Positions 1 to 9,035 of a stretch of DNA of 64,000 nt are shown here, in pieces; the first letter of the stretch is position 1; every line of letters begins with the position of its first letter. The notes under the pieces are model-generated. The model was not told the origin of the DNA and made no database searches. It saw nothing but the letters and a program-made list of their open reading frames with translations. Both the position numbers and the translations under genes were made by a program. This stretch comes from an uncultured Cellvibrionales bacterium (GTDB lineage Bacteria; Pseudomonadota; Gammaproteobacteria; Pseudomonadales; Dasaniaceae). The stretch is taken from contig CAJVZD010000004.1 in the NCBI GenBank assembly GCA_913019905.1, forward strand, positions 154,110 to 218,109, written 5' to 3'.

Positions 1-451
1 CAAGACAAGAGACGATGAGCAATATACAATCGGCTCCAATGGAACGTGCCTCCACAATCTGGTAAGGGTCGATTATGAAATCCTTACGGATAACCGGCAA
101 CGAACAGGCCGCTCTCGCTTGTATTAAATAGTCTTCAGAACCCTGGAAAAAATCCTTATCAGTCAATACCGACAAACAAGCCGCGCCACCTCGCTCATAA
201 CTCTTTGCTATCGAAGCCGGATCAAAACTCTCTCTTATAACACCTTTACTGGGCGACGCTTTTTTTGCCTCGGCAATCACTGCTGATTGCTGTGCAGCAA
301 TTTTTCCACGGATCGACTGAACAAAACCACGACAGGCACTCTGGGCGCGCACCTGGGCATGTAAATCACTACTGGAAATACGAGATGAGCGCTCAACAAT
401 TTCTTCGCGTTTTCGCTCTACAATTTTTTTTAAAATAGTCGGTGTATTCAT
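1..451 (-). CDS. trpC: Indole-3-glycerol phosphate synthase, N-terminal part (gene cut by window edge)
   Basis: Makes indole-3-glycerol phosphate from CdRP in cytoplasmic tryptophan synthesis. I translated it by hand from the ATG at 449-451; about 150 of the usual ~265 residues are visible before the left edge. The family signatures are clear: [11 protein letters not shown] (residues 60-70, carrying catalytic Glu/Lys), [13 protein letters not shown] (92-104) and [10 protein letters not shown] (122-131). The start overlaps the trpD stop by one base (TAATG), so the two are probably translationally coupled. It is the last visible gene of trpEGDC. The identity is secure; only the C-terminal half is unseen. 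Confidence 0.95.
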   Translation of the reverse strand, partial: MNTPTILKKIVERKREEIVERSSRISSSDLHAQVRAQSACRGFVQSIRGKIAAQQSAVIAEAKKASPSKGVIRESFDPASIAKSYERGGAACLSVLTDKDFFQGSEDYLIQARAACSLPVIRKDFIIDPYQIVEARSIGADCILLIVSCL

Positions 452-1485
452 TACAAACTCGATGATTCTTTCATTACTTGTGTGACTTGCACGAGTTCAT
501 TCAGTTTTTCGAGACCCGCCCCGCTGCCTAAGATATCTTGCGCAATGCTTACGCCCTCTTTCAAACTGGAGGCGACATTCGCTGCGTAGATTGCGGCCCC
601 GGCATTTAACGCAACAATGTCAGCAGCTGAGCTTTCCGCTCCCGATAAGAGTGTTTTAATGAGTGCCAAACTTTCCTTCGAGTCCGTCACTTTTAGATCG
701 TCTAATCCACCACGCTCGATACCAAATTGTTCGGGGGTAATAACGTATTCGGTAATCTCACCCGCATTTAGCTCCGCAACATAGGTTTCCCGAGCAATGC
801 TTATTTCGTCAAGTCCGTCGGCGGAATGTACAACGAGTATATGCTCACTGCCCAAATCGCGAAGCACCTCGGCTATCGGCCTTACCCATTCTTTACTGTA
901 CACCCCGAGTAACTGGTTTTTTACGCCGGCAGGATTGGTTATTGGCCCCAATAAATTAAACAAGGTACGAGTGGCTAACTCTTTCCGTGGACCGATGGCA
1001 AACCGCATGGCCGAATGATGGTTAAGTGCAAACATAAATCCGACACCTACATGCTCAATGCAACGGGCCACTTGCTCGGGGTTGATATCCAGCCGTACAC
1101 CTGCAGTCTCTAGCAAGTCTGCCGCGCCGCTATTAGAGCTAACAGAACGGTTGCCATGTTTGGCTACCTTACAGCCGGCAGCCGCCGCGACAAAAGTGCT
1201 CGCAGTAGACACATTAAAGATACTCGTACCATCTCCCCCGGTTCCAACAATATCGACTAAATGTTCCCCCCTGACGGATACCGGCAACGCCAGCTCACGC
1301 ATGACTTTTGCAGCCCCGGTAATTTCTTCAACGGTTTCGCCTTTTATCCGAAGAGCCACCAAAAAACCGGCGATCTGTGCATCGGTACATTCACCGGTCA
1401 TAATCTGTCGCATGACGTCGACCATATCGCTGGTGTTCAGCGAACCACCATCGATGACTTTAGCTATAGCTGACTGTATATCCAT
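451..1485 (-). CDS. trpD: Anthranilate phosphoribosyltransferase
   Basis: Transfers phosphoribosyl from PRPP to anthranilate, the second step of tryptophan synthesis. At 344 residues it has the normal length of the monofunctional enzyme. The PRPP-binding glycine loop GTGGDG lies at residues 81-86, followed by NVST (91-94) and KHGNRSVSS (about 109-117), all diagnostic. The ATG at 1485 has an AAGGAT ribosome site. The gene follows trpG after 27 bases and its stop overlaps the trpC start. TrpG and TrpD are separate here, unlike the fused protein of E. coli. Confidence 0.97.
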   Translation of the reverse strand: MDIQSAIAKVIDGGSLNTSDMVDVMRQIMTGECTDAQIAGFLVALRIKGETVEEITGAAKVMRELALPVSVRGEHLVDIVGTGGDGTSIFNVSTASTFVAAAAGCKVAKHGNRSVSSNSGAADLLETAGVRLDINPEQVARCIEHVGVGFMFALNHHSAMRFAIGPRKELATRTLFNLLGPITNPAGVKNQLLGVYSKEWVRPIAEVLRDLGSEHILVVHSADGLDEISIARETYVAELNAGEITEYVITPEQFGIERGGLDDLKVTDSKESLALIKTLLSGAESSAADIVALNAGAAIYAANVASSLKEGVSIAQDILGSGAGLEKLNELVQVTQVMKESSSL

Positions 1486-1512
1486 GACTTATCCTTGATA
1501 AAGTTATCGACC

Positions 1513-2091
1513 TTAACTTTTTAGAAAATTATTTAGCAAATCGTGGCCGTGCTCAGTTAAGATCGATTCTGGATGAAACTGCACGCCTTCAACCGCCAGA
1601 GTTTTATGGCGAACACCCATAATTTCATCAACCGCGCCATCATCGGTTTGTGTCCAAGCTGTAATTTCAAGACAGTCGGGCAGAGTCTCCGTCTCTAGTA
1701 TCAACGAATGATAACGCGTCGCTTCAAAGGGGTTACGCAAATCATTAAAGACGCCTTGTTGATTGTGGTAAATCGGTGATGTTTTCCCATGCATGACTTT
1801 ACGAGCGCGAATAACCTTGCCACCAAATACCTGTCCGATGCTTTGATGACCAAGACAAATACCCAGAATAGGAATCTTCCCAGAAAAAGACTCTATTACC
1901 GACATAGACACGCCGGCTTCGTTAGGCGTGCAGGGGCCCGGTGAAACAACTATTTTTTCTGGCGCAAGTTCTCTTATTTCCCGAATGGTGATTTCATCGT
2001 TACGGACAACTTTCACCTCTGCTTTAAGCTCTCCAAGATACTGCACTACGTTGTAAGTAAACGAGTCGTAATTATCGATCATTAATAACAT
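1513..2091 (-). CDS. trpG: Anthranilate synthase component II (glutamine amidotransferase)
   Basis: Class I glutamine amidotransferase subunit that supplies ammonia to TrpE. The 192-residue protein begins [19 protein letters not shown] and has the nucleophile motif GICLGHQ (Cys near residue 80) and the His/Glu dyad FHPES near 170, with the family's usual length. Its ATG overlaps the trpE stop codon (TAATG at 2093-2089). A PabA function in folate synthesis is possible as a second role, because many bacteria share this subunit, but its place directly after trpE makes tryptophan synthesis the main role. Confidence 0.96.
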   Translation of the reverse strand: MLLMIDNYDSFTYNVVQYLGELKAEVKVVRNDEITIREIRELAPEKIVVSPGPCTPNEAGVSMSVIESFSGKIPILGICLGHQSIGQVFGGKVIRARKVMHGKTSPIYHNQQGVFNDLRNPFEATRYHSLILETETLPDCLEITAWTQTDDGAVDEIMGVRHKTLAVEGVQFHPESILTEHGHDLLNNFLKS

Positions 2092-3653
2092 TACGCCCCC
2101 TCCTTATTGATCAGTGCCGACTTGCCTGAGCTCGAATTTTTGGACACACGATTTTCAGAAGCGTTGCTGCCGTGCAGTTTTTTCTGAACCATAGCTGCAG
2201 CACTAAAAATGGCGCGCGCCTTATTCATGGTTTCTTTCCACTCCAATTTCGGTTGTGAATCTGCCACTACGCCAGCACCCGCCTGAATATGTAATTGATT
2301 GTCTTTTATCACCGCCGTTCGTATTGCTATCGCAGTATCCATATTTCCATGCCATGACAAATATCCCACCGCGCCACCATAAACGCCGCGTTTTACAGGC
2401 TCAAGCTCGTCAATTATTTGCATTGCGCGAACCTTCGGCGCACCACTCAATGTACCAGCGGGTAAAGTCGCTCGCAAAACATCCATGGCGGTTTTGCCTT
2501 TTTTCAACTTCCCGATAACATTTGACACAATATGCATGACATGTGAATAACGCTCCACGACCATTTTATCGGTCAACTCAACCGATCCAATCTCAGAAAC
2601 CCTTCCAGCATCATTGCGGCCTAAATCGATAAGCATTAGGTGTTCGGCTATTTCTTTGGGATCTTCCAACAGATCTTTTTCGAGGTCGAGATCTTCTTCT
2701 TCGGTATAACCGCGACGGCGCGTTCCCGCGATGGGGCGCACATAAACAGTATCATCCTCGAGCCGCGCCAAGATTTCCGGAGACGATCCGACGATATGAA
2801 AATCATCCAGATTGAGAAAATACATATAGGGCGAAGGATTCAGATTCCGAAGAGCCCTGTATAGATTTATCGGCTCGGCGGTAAATGGAATTGACAGGCG
2901 TTGCGATACAACCACCTGCATTGCATCACCTGCTAGAATGTATTCCTTTATTTTTTCTACCGAACGCTTGAAATTGTTTTCACCAAAACTGGAGACAAAA
3001 TCTCCCTCATCAATAAAGTCTGAGGTTTCTTGCAAATTGAGTTCTGGCAACCGTGGCGCAGTTTCTGGCAACAGGCTTGCCAATTGGTCAATGCGCTCTA
3101 TAGCGCTGTCATAGGCATTGGAATCACTGGGATCCGCATGCACGATAAGTTTAATAGTGCCGGCCAAATTGTCGAAAACCAATACCTCATCCGACACTAG
3201 CAATAAGATATCTGGCGTCCCTATCACATCTTTTGGGACGGTTTCTTTTAATTTTTCCTCGACCAGACGGACAGTATCGTAACCAAAGTACCCGACTAAA
3301 CCACCGTGAAAAATAGGCATACCATCCAGCTGGGGGACACGATACCTTTTTTGAAATTCTTCGATATAAGTCAATGGATCATCGACATCCGTTTTTTCGA
3401 CAATTTCACCGTCAGTTTCGACCGTTACGGTATAACCGACAACCCTTAAAACCGTTCGACAAGGCAGGCCGATAATGGAATAGCGACCCCATTTTTCACC
3501 GCCATGAACGGACTCAAATAAGTATGAATATTTACCATTTGCCAGTTTTAGGTAACTACTGAGCGGGGTATCAAGATCGGCTAGTACGTCGCGAGTTACA
3601 GGTATACGGTTATAGTTTTGATTTGCCAGGTCGGCAAAAGTTTCGGCGTCCAT
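2091..3653 (-). CDS. trpE: Anthranilate synthase component I
   Basis: Converts chorismate to anthranilate with TrpG, the committed and feedback-inhibited step. It has 520 residues. The N-terminal Trp-sensing segment reads [18 protein letters not shown] (45-62), the position of the LLES inhibition motif in other TrpE proteins. The chorismate-binding C-terminal half has [11 protein letters not shown] and [11 protein letters not shown]. The start at 3653 has an AAGGA site. The last ~25 residues are a Ser/Asn/Lys-rich tail not typical of the core family. About 75 bases upstream lies a Trp-containing leader peptide, suggesting attenuation control. Confidence 0.97.
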   Translation of the reverse strand: MDAETFADLANQNYNRIPVTRDVLADLDTPLSSYLKLANGKYSYLFESVHGGEKWGRYSIIGLPCRTVLRVVGYTVTVETDGEIVEKTDVDDPLTYIEEFQKRYRVPQLDGMPIFHGGLVGYFGYDTVRLVEEKLKETVPKDVIGTPDILLLVSDEVLVFDNLAGTIKLIVHADPSDSNAYDSAIERIDQLASLLPETAPRLPELNLQETSDFIDEGDFVSSFGENNFKRSVEKIKEYILAGDAMQVVVSQRLSIPFTAEPINLYRALRNLNPSPYMYFLNLDDFHIVGSSPEILARLEDDTVYVRPIAGTRRRGYTEEEDLDLEKDLLEDPKEIAEHLMLIDLGRNDAGRVSEIGSVELTDKMVVERYSHVMHIVSNVIGKLKKGKTAMDVLRATLPAGTLSGAPKVRAMQIIDELEPVKRGVYGGAVGYLSWHGNMDTAIAIRTAVIKDNQLHIQAGAGVVADSQPKLEWKETMNKARAIFSAAAMVQKKLHGSNASENRVSKNSSSGKSALINKEGA

Positions 3654-3702
3654 TGGTATAGTCCTTAGAGAAAATGGTAATCAGGCATTCATGATTCAAA
3701 CA

Positions 3703-3720
3703 GACAGGAATCAACCTGCC
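3703..3720 (-). promoter_or_regulatory. Possible attenuator hairpin in the trpE leader
   Basis: On the minus strand GGCAGG pairs with CCTGTC around a six-base loop (six pairs, one G-U). A second hairpin just upstream (GGTCT at 3743-3739 with AGACC at 3730-3726) starts inside the second Trp codon of the leader peptide and ends at its stop codon, as expected for a stem that a stalled ribosome would block. The downstream stem is followed only by TGTTTGAATC, a weak U tract, so termination is inferred and not shown. Confidence 0.35.
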
Positions 3721-3729
3721 GCTACGGTC

Positions 3730-3804
3730 TTAGTAGAGAGACCATCGCCAGCGAGTAATCTCGCGCATGCTCAGCACGCTTTGTTTGTATTGCCTGTTTT
3801 TCAT
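3730..3804 (-). CDS. trpL: Candidate trp operon leader peptide (24 codons)
   Basis: Found by reading the 400-base spacer upstream of trpE. An ATG at 3804 opens a 24-codon frame, whose C-terminal part reads MREITRWRWSLY, then TAA at 3732-3730. Two of the last six codons are TGG (3750-3748 and 3744-3742), far above chance, and the frame ends about 75 bases before trpE on the same strand. AGAAG lies eight bases before the ATG. Leader peptides with clustered Trp codons are the standard sensor of transcription attenuation at trp operons. The sequence matches no leader I can name, so the call rests on position and codon content. Confidence 0.65.
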   Translation of the reverse strand: MKNRQYKQSVLSMREITRWRWSLY

Positions 3805-4052
3805 ATTGTCTGCTTCTTTTGCCTGATTTTTATTGGCTATTGAGGCGATTATATTACCAATTCTCCAAGCCCATAAGACTGACGTAGGGGCAAGTGCACG
3901 TTATTGTACTCAAGCAGGGCAAGGAATAAAAGACGAAAAGACAGCTGAAATAACCCTTAATACCCGATTGCTCGCTTTTACTGGTAAAAATCAACGATGT
4001 CATGGGTACTCTTTCTTTAATTCGAGCTCAACTTAAGCATTTCGAGATAAAC
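3805..4052. other. Spacer between epmA and the trp leader
   Basis: About 250 bases, probably holding the trp promoter. Just downstream of the epmA stop, CGAGCTTA and TTGAGCTCG can pair on the minus strand (about eight pairs, loop ~20), but no U tract follows. The short open frames here overlap other genes or have no start context, so I call no gene. Confidence 0.5.
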
Positions 4053-5018
4053 CTAAGCTCGATCAATGGGAAAACTCAATACATCATCAATTGTATCCAA
4101 CTCCAATGCCGTCATTATAAGCCTGTCCATTCCCATCGCGACACCGGCGCAGGCAGGCAAACCACTGTCTATAGCTGCCATAAAGTTTTTGTCTATGGCA
4201 ATATCAACACGATTTAAGCGCTGCCGAAGATCCTGATCTTTTTTGAAACGACGACGCTGTTCATTAGAATCCGTCAGCTCATGGTAACCGTTAGCCAATT
4301 CAACCCCACGAAAATACAACTCGAACCGCTCCGCAACCGGTACGCCCTCTCCATCCAAAACGACTTTTGCCAATGCGCATTGACTGGCGGGATAATTGTA
4401 AATAAATAGAGGCGCTTCAATACCGATTTGCGGCTCGATAATCTCGGTCATTAATACATTGAGCCAATCGTCCTTATTCTCACTTTGCATCTGTATGTCG
4501 ATTTGTTCTCGCGCAATACGCTCCAGAGATGTGCTGTTTTCAGAATGAGGGTCGATGTTTAAATATTGCTCAAACAGCTGTCGGTAGGTCATTTGCCGAA
4601 CGGGTTGGCAGGACAACACCATACACATCAATTCGCTCACCTCGTCCATTAGATCAAAGTGATCAAAACCCGGTCGGTACCATTCCAGCATGGTAAATTC
4701 TGGATTGTGACGACTGCCCTTCTCGCCCCGTCGAAACGACTTACAAATTTGAAATATAGAACCGAATCCCGCAGCTATCATTCGCTTCATCGCATACTCT
4801 GGCGATGTCTGTAAATAATATGACGCCGGGACACCAAAGGGGCTTTCCGTTTTGATGGCGTCCATATGCGGATCGGTAACAGAATATGCACCTACCAGCG
4901 GTGTTTCAACCTCTAGCACCTTGCGCTTAGCAAAAAACAAACGCACGTCTGCAATAATTTTTGCTCGCTCACGCAAGTGGTCAATAGTGGGGACAGGCCC
5001 CCAGTCAAGATCGGCCAT
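4053..5018 (-). CDS. epmA: EF-P--(R)-beta-lysine ligase EpmA (PoxA/GenX)
   Basis: Truncated class II lysyl-tRNA synthetase-like enzyme that activates (R)-beta-lysine and attaches it to Lys34 of EF-P. The 321-residue protein is a catalytic core only, with no N-terminal anticodon-binding domain, which separates it from LysRS. Class II motifs are visible: FRRGEKGSRHNPEFTMLEWY near residue 105 and a C-terminal GVAMGMDRLIM. It lies 39 bases after efp on the same strand, and the aminomutase epmB is divergent next to efp, so substrate maker, ligase and target are together. Confidence 0.95.
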   Translation of the reverse strand: MADLDWGPVPTIDHLRERAKIIADVRLFFAKRKVLEVETPLVGAYSVTDPHMDAIKTESPFGVPASYYLQTSPEYAMKRMIAAGFGSIFQICKSFRRGEKGSRHNPEFTMLEWYRPGFDHFDLMDEVSELMCMVLSCQPVRQMTYRQLFEQYLNIDPHSENSTSLERIAREQIDIQMQSENKDDWLNVLMTEIIEPQIGIEAPLFIYNYPASQCALAKVVLDGEGVPVAERFELYFRGVELANGYHELTDSNEQRRRFKKDQDLRQRLNRVDIAIDKNFMAAIDSGLPACAGVAMGMDRLIMTALELDTIDDVLSFPIDRA

Positions 5019-5057
5019 AGGGGCGCTAGCAACGACTGTTCGCGATCACGTTCGGGC

Positions 5058-5627
5058 CTAGCCTTTAGCGCGACTGACGTATTCGCCAGTGCGAGTATCA
5101 ATTCGTATAACATCTCCGGTGTTCATAAATAAAGGAACACGTACGACAGCACCCGTTTGTAAGGTTGCGGGCTTACTTCCGCCCTGCGCAGTATCTCCCT
5201 TTAGCCCGGGATCAGTCTCTGTCACCTCCAGCTCGACAAAATTACCCACCGCAACGGTTAACGGCGAATCGTTATAAAGTGTAACCACGCATTTGTCGAG
5301 TTCCTTCAACCACTTGGCGCTCTCTCCAACCGCGTTTGCATCTCCCTGATATTGTTCGAAGGAAATAGGATCCATAAAATGCCAGAATTCGCCATCGCAG
5401 TAGAGATATTCCATATCGGTTTCGACGACATCGGCACCTTCGAGCGTTTCACCCGATTTTAGCGACCGCTCCCAAACTCTTCCCGTTCTCAAATTACGAA
5501 ATTTTACACGACTAAAGGCCTGACCTTTACCCGGACGCACGAATTCATTTTCGAGAATGGTGCAAGGATCTCCTTCCAGCATTAATTTAAGACCATTTTT
5601 GAATTCGTTGGTAGAATAGGTCGCCAT
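5058..5627 (-). CDS. efp: Translation elongation factor P
   Basis: Relieves ribosome stalling at polyproline. It has 189 residues with the KOW-like N-terminal domain and two OB-type domains. The modification loop reads RPGKGQ with Lys exactly at residue 34, the residue lysylated in E. coli. This is the Lys-type EF-P, not the Arg32 type rhamnosylated by EarP in Pseudomonas aeruginosa, in agreement with epmA and epmB next door. The C-terminal signature [19 protein letters not shown] is complete. I see no epmC in the window. Confidence 0.97.
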   Translation of the reverse strand: MATYSTNEFKNGLKLMLEGDPCTILENEFVRPGKGQAFSRVKFRNLRTGRVWERSLKSGETLEGADVVETDMEYLYCDGEFWHFMDPISFEQYQGDANAVGESAKWLKELDKCVVTLYNDSPLTVAVGNFVELEVTETDPGLKGDTAQGGSKPATLQTGAVVRVPLFMNTGDVIRIDTRTGEYVSRAKG

Positions 5628-5675
5628 GGTATTCCCTCAATCTTTAATAAAGACGGCAAAGTAGTAAAAGCGCTT

Positions 5676-6701
5676 ATGATACTTGAAACAGAACCAGTCT
5701 GTAAGTCAAAGGACACTGAAGAAACATGGCAACAGTCGCTCGCGGGCGCAATTACCGATCCAAAAGAGCTCTTTGAACTCCTCGACCTGAATTTGAAACA
5801 CCTACCGGCCGCCGTTCAGGCAGATAAAACATTTTCCTTAAGAGTGCCCCGCAACTTTATCAATCGCATGGTAAAGGGGGATTGGAACGATCCGCTGTTA
5901 AAACAGTTTTTACCTATCGCTCAGGAGTTTGATTTGCAACCCGGCTATACCGCTGACCCTGTGGGCGAAAAAAATACAAATCCGCGCCCTGGATTGATCC
6001 ATAAGTATCACGGTCGAGTGCTACTTATTGTGAGTGGCGGCTGTGCTATTAACTGCCGCTATTGTTTTCGCCGTCACTTCCCCTACGCTGAAAACAACCC
6101 TGGCCGTCAACAATGGTCCTCTACGCTAGATTACATTGCTAACGATAGTTCCATCAGCGAAGTGATTTTAAGTGGAGGTGATCCCCTGGCGGCTAGCAAT
6201 TCGCTGTTATCAGGATTGGTGCAGCAGATTGCCGCAATTCCTCACGTAAAAACGCTACGAGTCCACAGCCGCATGCCTGTTCTGATACCACAACGCATTG
6301 ATAAAGAGTGTCTGCACTGGCTAACGTCGAGTCGCTTAAATCCCGTGATGGTGATTCATTGCAATCATGCCAACGAATTGAACGAAGCGACGGGAACCGC
6401 CTTGTCGCAACTGAGAAATGCAGGGGTTACGCTGTTAAACCAATCCGTTTTACTGGCGGGCGTCAATGACGACCCGACCATACTTAGAAACCTGAGTGAA
6501 CGCCTGTTTGCGTTTGGCGTCCTCCCCTACTACTTACATTTATTAGATAAAGTACAGGGCGCTGCCCATTTTGACGTCGAGCAGGATCATGCAAGTAAAA
6601 TCGTTGCAGAGCTAATAGAGACTTTACCCGGGTACTTGGTTCCGAAATTAGTAAAAGAGCAAGCTGGTGCAAGATCGAAAACCCCCATATCACTGTACTG
6701 A
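5676..6701 (+). CDS. epmB: EF-P (R)-beta-lysylation protein EpmB (lysine 2,3-aminomutase family)
   Basis: Radical-SAM, PLP-dependent aminomutase that makes (R)-beta-lysine for EF-P. It has 341 residues; the SAM cluster cysteines are C123, C127 and C130 in GGCAINCRYCFRRHFPY, followed by SGGDPL, the usual Gly-rich SAM contact. The C-terminal SKTPISL matches the place where EpmB proteins carry the PLP lysine (from memory of the family). It starts 48 bases from the efp start on the opposite strand, so the two probably share a control region. The ATG has no strong ribosome site. Confidence 0.94.
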   Translation: MILETEPVCKSKDTEETWQQSLAGAITDPKELFELLDLNLKHLPAAVQADKTFSLRVPRNFINRMVKGDWNDPLLKQFLPIAQEFDLQPGYTADPVGEKNTNPRPGLIHKYHGRVLLIVSGGCAINCRYCFRRHFPYAENNPGRQQWSSTLDYIANDSSISEVILSGGDPLAASNSLLSGLVQQIAAIPHVKTLRVHSRMPVLIPQRIDKECLHWLTSSRLNPVMVIHCNHANELNEATGTALSQLRNAGVTLLNQSVLLAGVNDDPTILRNLSERLFAFGVLPYYLHLLDKVQGAAHFDVEQDHASKIVAELIETLPGYLVPKLVKEQAGARSKTPISLY

Positions 6702-7017
6702 TCGTTTTTTCATACAGCTCCTATTCATGCATTTCCGATTCATGCGAGCCCGACTCAATCAGCTAACGCCAGTCCTGCCTTTCCCCGGTGATACGTCTCG
6801 TGTTTTAAGTAACCCTTACCCTGCACCGCAGCAACTGAATGTGCTGGTCAAAACACAAAATTTAGCGCTTCATTATCGAACAGCCTCTATGTAATGACTA
6901 GGATCATATAGAACAGAACGCAGATACGTGTTTTTATCCCATTCTGCTATATACTGCTTCTGATAGGGATTTTCATGAAAAGTCCTCACCGACCACAGAA
7001 TACCAGGCCAAAGAGTT
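6702..7017. other. Intergenic spacer between epmB and the PilZ-like gene
   Basis: 316 bases with no credible gene. An AT-rich stretch with TATACT near 6950 could be the -10 box of the downstream gene. I see no hairpin terminator, repeat or riboswitch. Confidence 0.5.
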
Positions 7018-8817
7018 GTGAAAGGTATGGATAACCAAGAAACCATTATTATGCAAGTTCCCCATCAAGATTTGGAACAATGCAGCTTTTTCCAATGTAA
7101 TGGCTCCGATGTAGACCAGTGGATCGCCGCGCTACCAATGGCCAATCTGGGACAAACGACTCGTCAGCTATACCGTGCTGTGGAAGAACTTAATCGTGTA
7201 AGGTTAGTCCCAGCTGCACGAATGATGGTATTAGAAAAGCTACGAAAAACCGTTCACTATGTCTTTAAAGCGCTATCAAAACACTACTTAAATCAACCCA
7301 TCGTACTACCGAAACTACCACGAAAAGTTACGAACCTTGTCAATACACTCAATCACTTATTTGCAACGGGCTATAAAATCGTTGCTGCCCATTCTGCTGC
7401 ATTGGGGGATTCCGACGAACTAACGTCGAAAGCATTGCATCGTGCCATTACCGATTTGACCCAAACAATTCAACGGCACTATCAACTCTATGAGCCCATA
7501 TCCGACGGCCTCTGGCTGTCTCTCCATCAATATTATGCAATGGCGAAACAGCACGGACTCTTGGAGATGCAAATCCAGGACGATGAATTTGGTGATAGCA
7601 CGGTTGAAGATTCCTTCATAAAAGCCTTACTAATTGGGTGTTCAAAGCCAAACCAGCTTCGACAAGAAGATTTCACCAACCTCTACCAGGCCCTAAACAG
7701 TTGGGCCAAGTATTGCCAAATTTCTTCTGCGCAATCGCAATCTTTATTTCTGTTCAACCCTAATATCGATAAAGCCCCTGTATACCGCGCTCTCTATGAA
7801 AACGACATCGACGGCAACTGTCTTGGTCTGGATACCACTTTACTCATTGAACATTTAGATAACATGCGGCAGGAAAGCACTAATACTTCCCTCGTTGTTA
7901 ACGAGGATCAGATCACGACAATTTCTCGCGACCTTCTCTCGCACCTGGTGTTATCCTGGGGCACGACGAGTAAGCGCAATTTTATGAGAATTGAAGTCGA
8001 TGAGACCCTCGATCTCTGTGTTGGCCTAAGTGCAGCCCATCATTTCATTTCAAATAAATTAAGCCTCGAAGACTTACTAGAAGATGGCAACGCCAGGATA
8101 ATAACTAATCAGGACGAAAACCCCTTTCTCAAGACCCAGTCACATGTGTACCGACAAAAAGACGTGTGGGACAGCCCCTACGAAAATAATTTTGGTAAGA
8201 CGCAGGTTTCTCTCGAGTCATTAGACTTCGAAACCCATGATGAAAAACCTCCCTCACCAGAAGAGATGAGCAAATATACCAGCAATAACGTTCCTATCGT
8301 CAACTATAGCTCACAGGGTTATTGCGTGAAATGGCCTGAAAGCCTCACTGCACAGCTTAAGGCAGGGGAGATTATAGGCATTAAAGACTCCAAGATGCAC
8401 AATTGGAGCATTGCAGACATTCGCTGGGTGGATCATGAAGATGAGGGGCACACCCGTATCGGCCTAGAACTCATTAGCCCCAACGCTTCTCCCTACGGCG
8501 CGAGAGTTATCCGAAAAAAAGGCAGTCCTGGAATGTTTATGCGGGTATTTATACTGCCGGAGATCTCTGTTCTTAATCGTCCCATTACCTTGCTAACGCC
8601 GCAAGTATCTTTTGCAGAAGGACAAAAAGTAACGCTAAAGCAACGGGGTACGGAAATGCAGGTGCAGCTGGGGAAAAAAATTAATTCGCAACGGGGATAT
8701 AGCTTGTTTGAACTGGTGAAAACAGGGAAGGCGCACATCGTAAATAAGCCGACAAACGATGATCAAAAAGACGAATTACAGGCCGATGAGCTCGATTCAA
8801 TATGGAAAAGCCTGTAA
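7018..8817 (+). CDS. Large PilZ-like protein (homologue of the gene next to fimX in Pseudomonas)
   Basis: A 599-residue soluble protein with no signal peptide or membrane segment. The first ~400 residues are helix-rich and unrecognised. The C-terminal 160 residues (from about 430) look like a PilZ-type beta barrel, GYCVKWPESLTAQLKAGEI then WSIADIRWVDHEDEGHTRI, but the RxxxR and D/NxSxxG c-di-GMP motifs are absent. It directly precedes fimX, as a gene of this kind does in Pseudomonas (PA4958, from memory), which suggests a role in c-di-GMP or pilus control. The first codon is GTG (7018); ATG at 7027 is an alternative. Function unknown. Confidence 0.7.
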   Translation: MKGMDNQETIIMQVPHQDLEQCSFFQCNGSDVDQWIAALPMANLGQTTRQLYRAVEELNRVRLVPAARMMVLEKLRKTVHYVFKALSKHYLNQPIVLPKLPRKVTNLVNTLNHLFATGYKIVAAHSAALGDSDELTSKALHRAITDLTQTIQRHYQLYEPISDGLWLSLHQYYAMAKQHGLLEMQIQDDEFGDSTVEDSFIKALLIGCSKPNQLRQEDFTNLYQALNSWAKYCQISSAQSQSLFLFNPNIDKAPVYRALYENDIDGNCLGLDTTLLIEHLDNMRQESTNTSLVVNEDQITTISRDLLSHLVLSWGTTSKRNFMRIEVDETLDLCVGLSAAHHFISNKLSLEDLLEDGNARIITNQDENPFLKTQSHVYRQKDVWDSPYENNFGKTQVSLESLDFETHDEKPPSPEEMSKYTSNNVPIVNYSSQGYCVKWPESLTAQLKAGEIIGIKDSKMHNWSIADIRWVDHEDEGHTRIGLELISPNASPYGARVIRKKGSPGMFMRVFILPEISVLNRPITLLTPQVSFAEGQKVTLKQRGTEMQVQLGKKINSQRGYSLFELVKTGKAHIVNKPTNDDQKDELQADELDSIWKSL

Positions 8818-9035
8818 TTCTCAATCAAAAACAATGATAAAGCGCCGAATTATACCCTTAGGATAAATTTATCTAGGTTATTGGTTCATTCATAAATGAT
8901 AATACGACAATCATCAGCTTTCCATAGACTAGCATCATTGGATTATGTAAATTAAACCTGCTTGAATAATGCCAATGAAGGCTAGGGAATTGACTTCAAG
9001 GGCTGCAAGCAATCGAAACAGTAAACTTTGAATCT

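Noticed and set aside
5058..5627. EF-P as an Arg32/EarP-type factor
   Set aside because: The loop carries Lys at residue 34, and epmA and epmB flank the gene.
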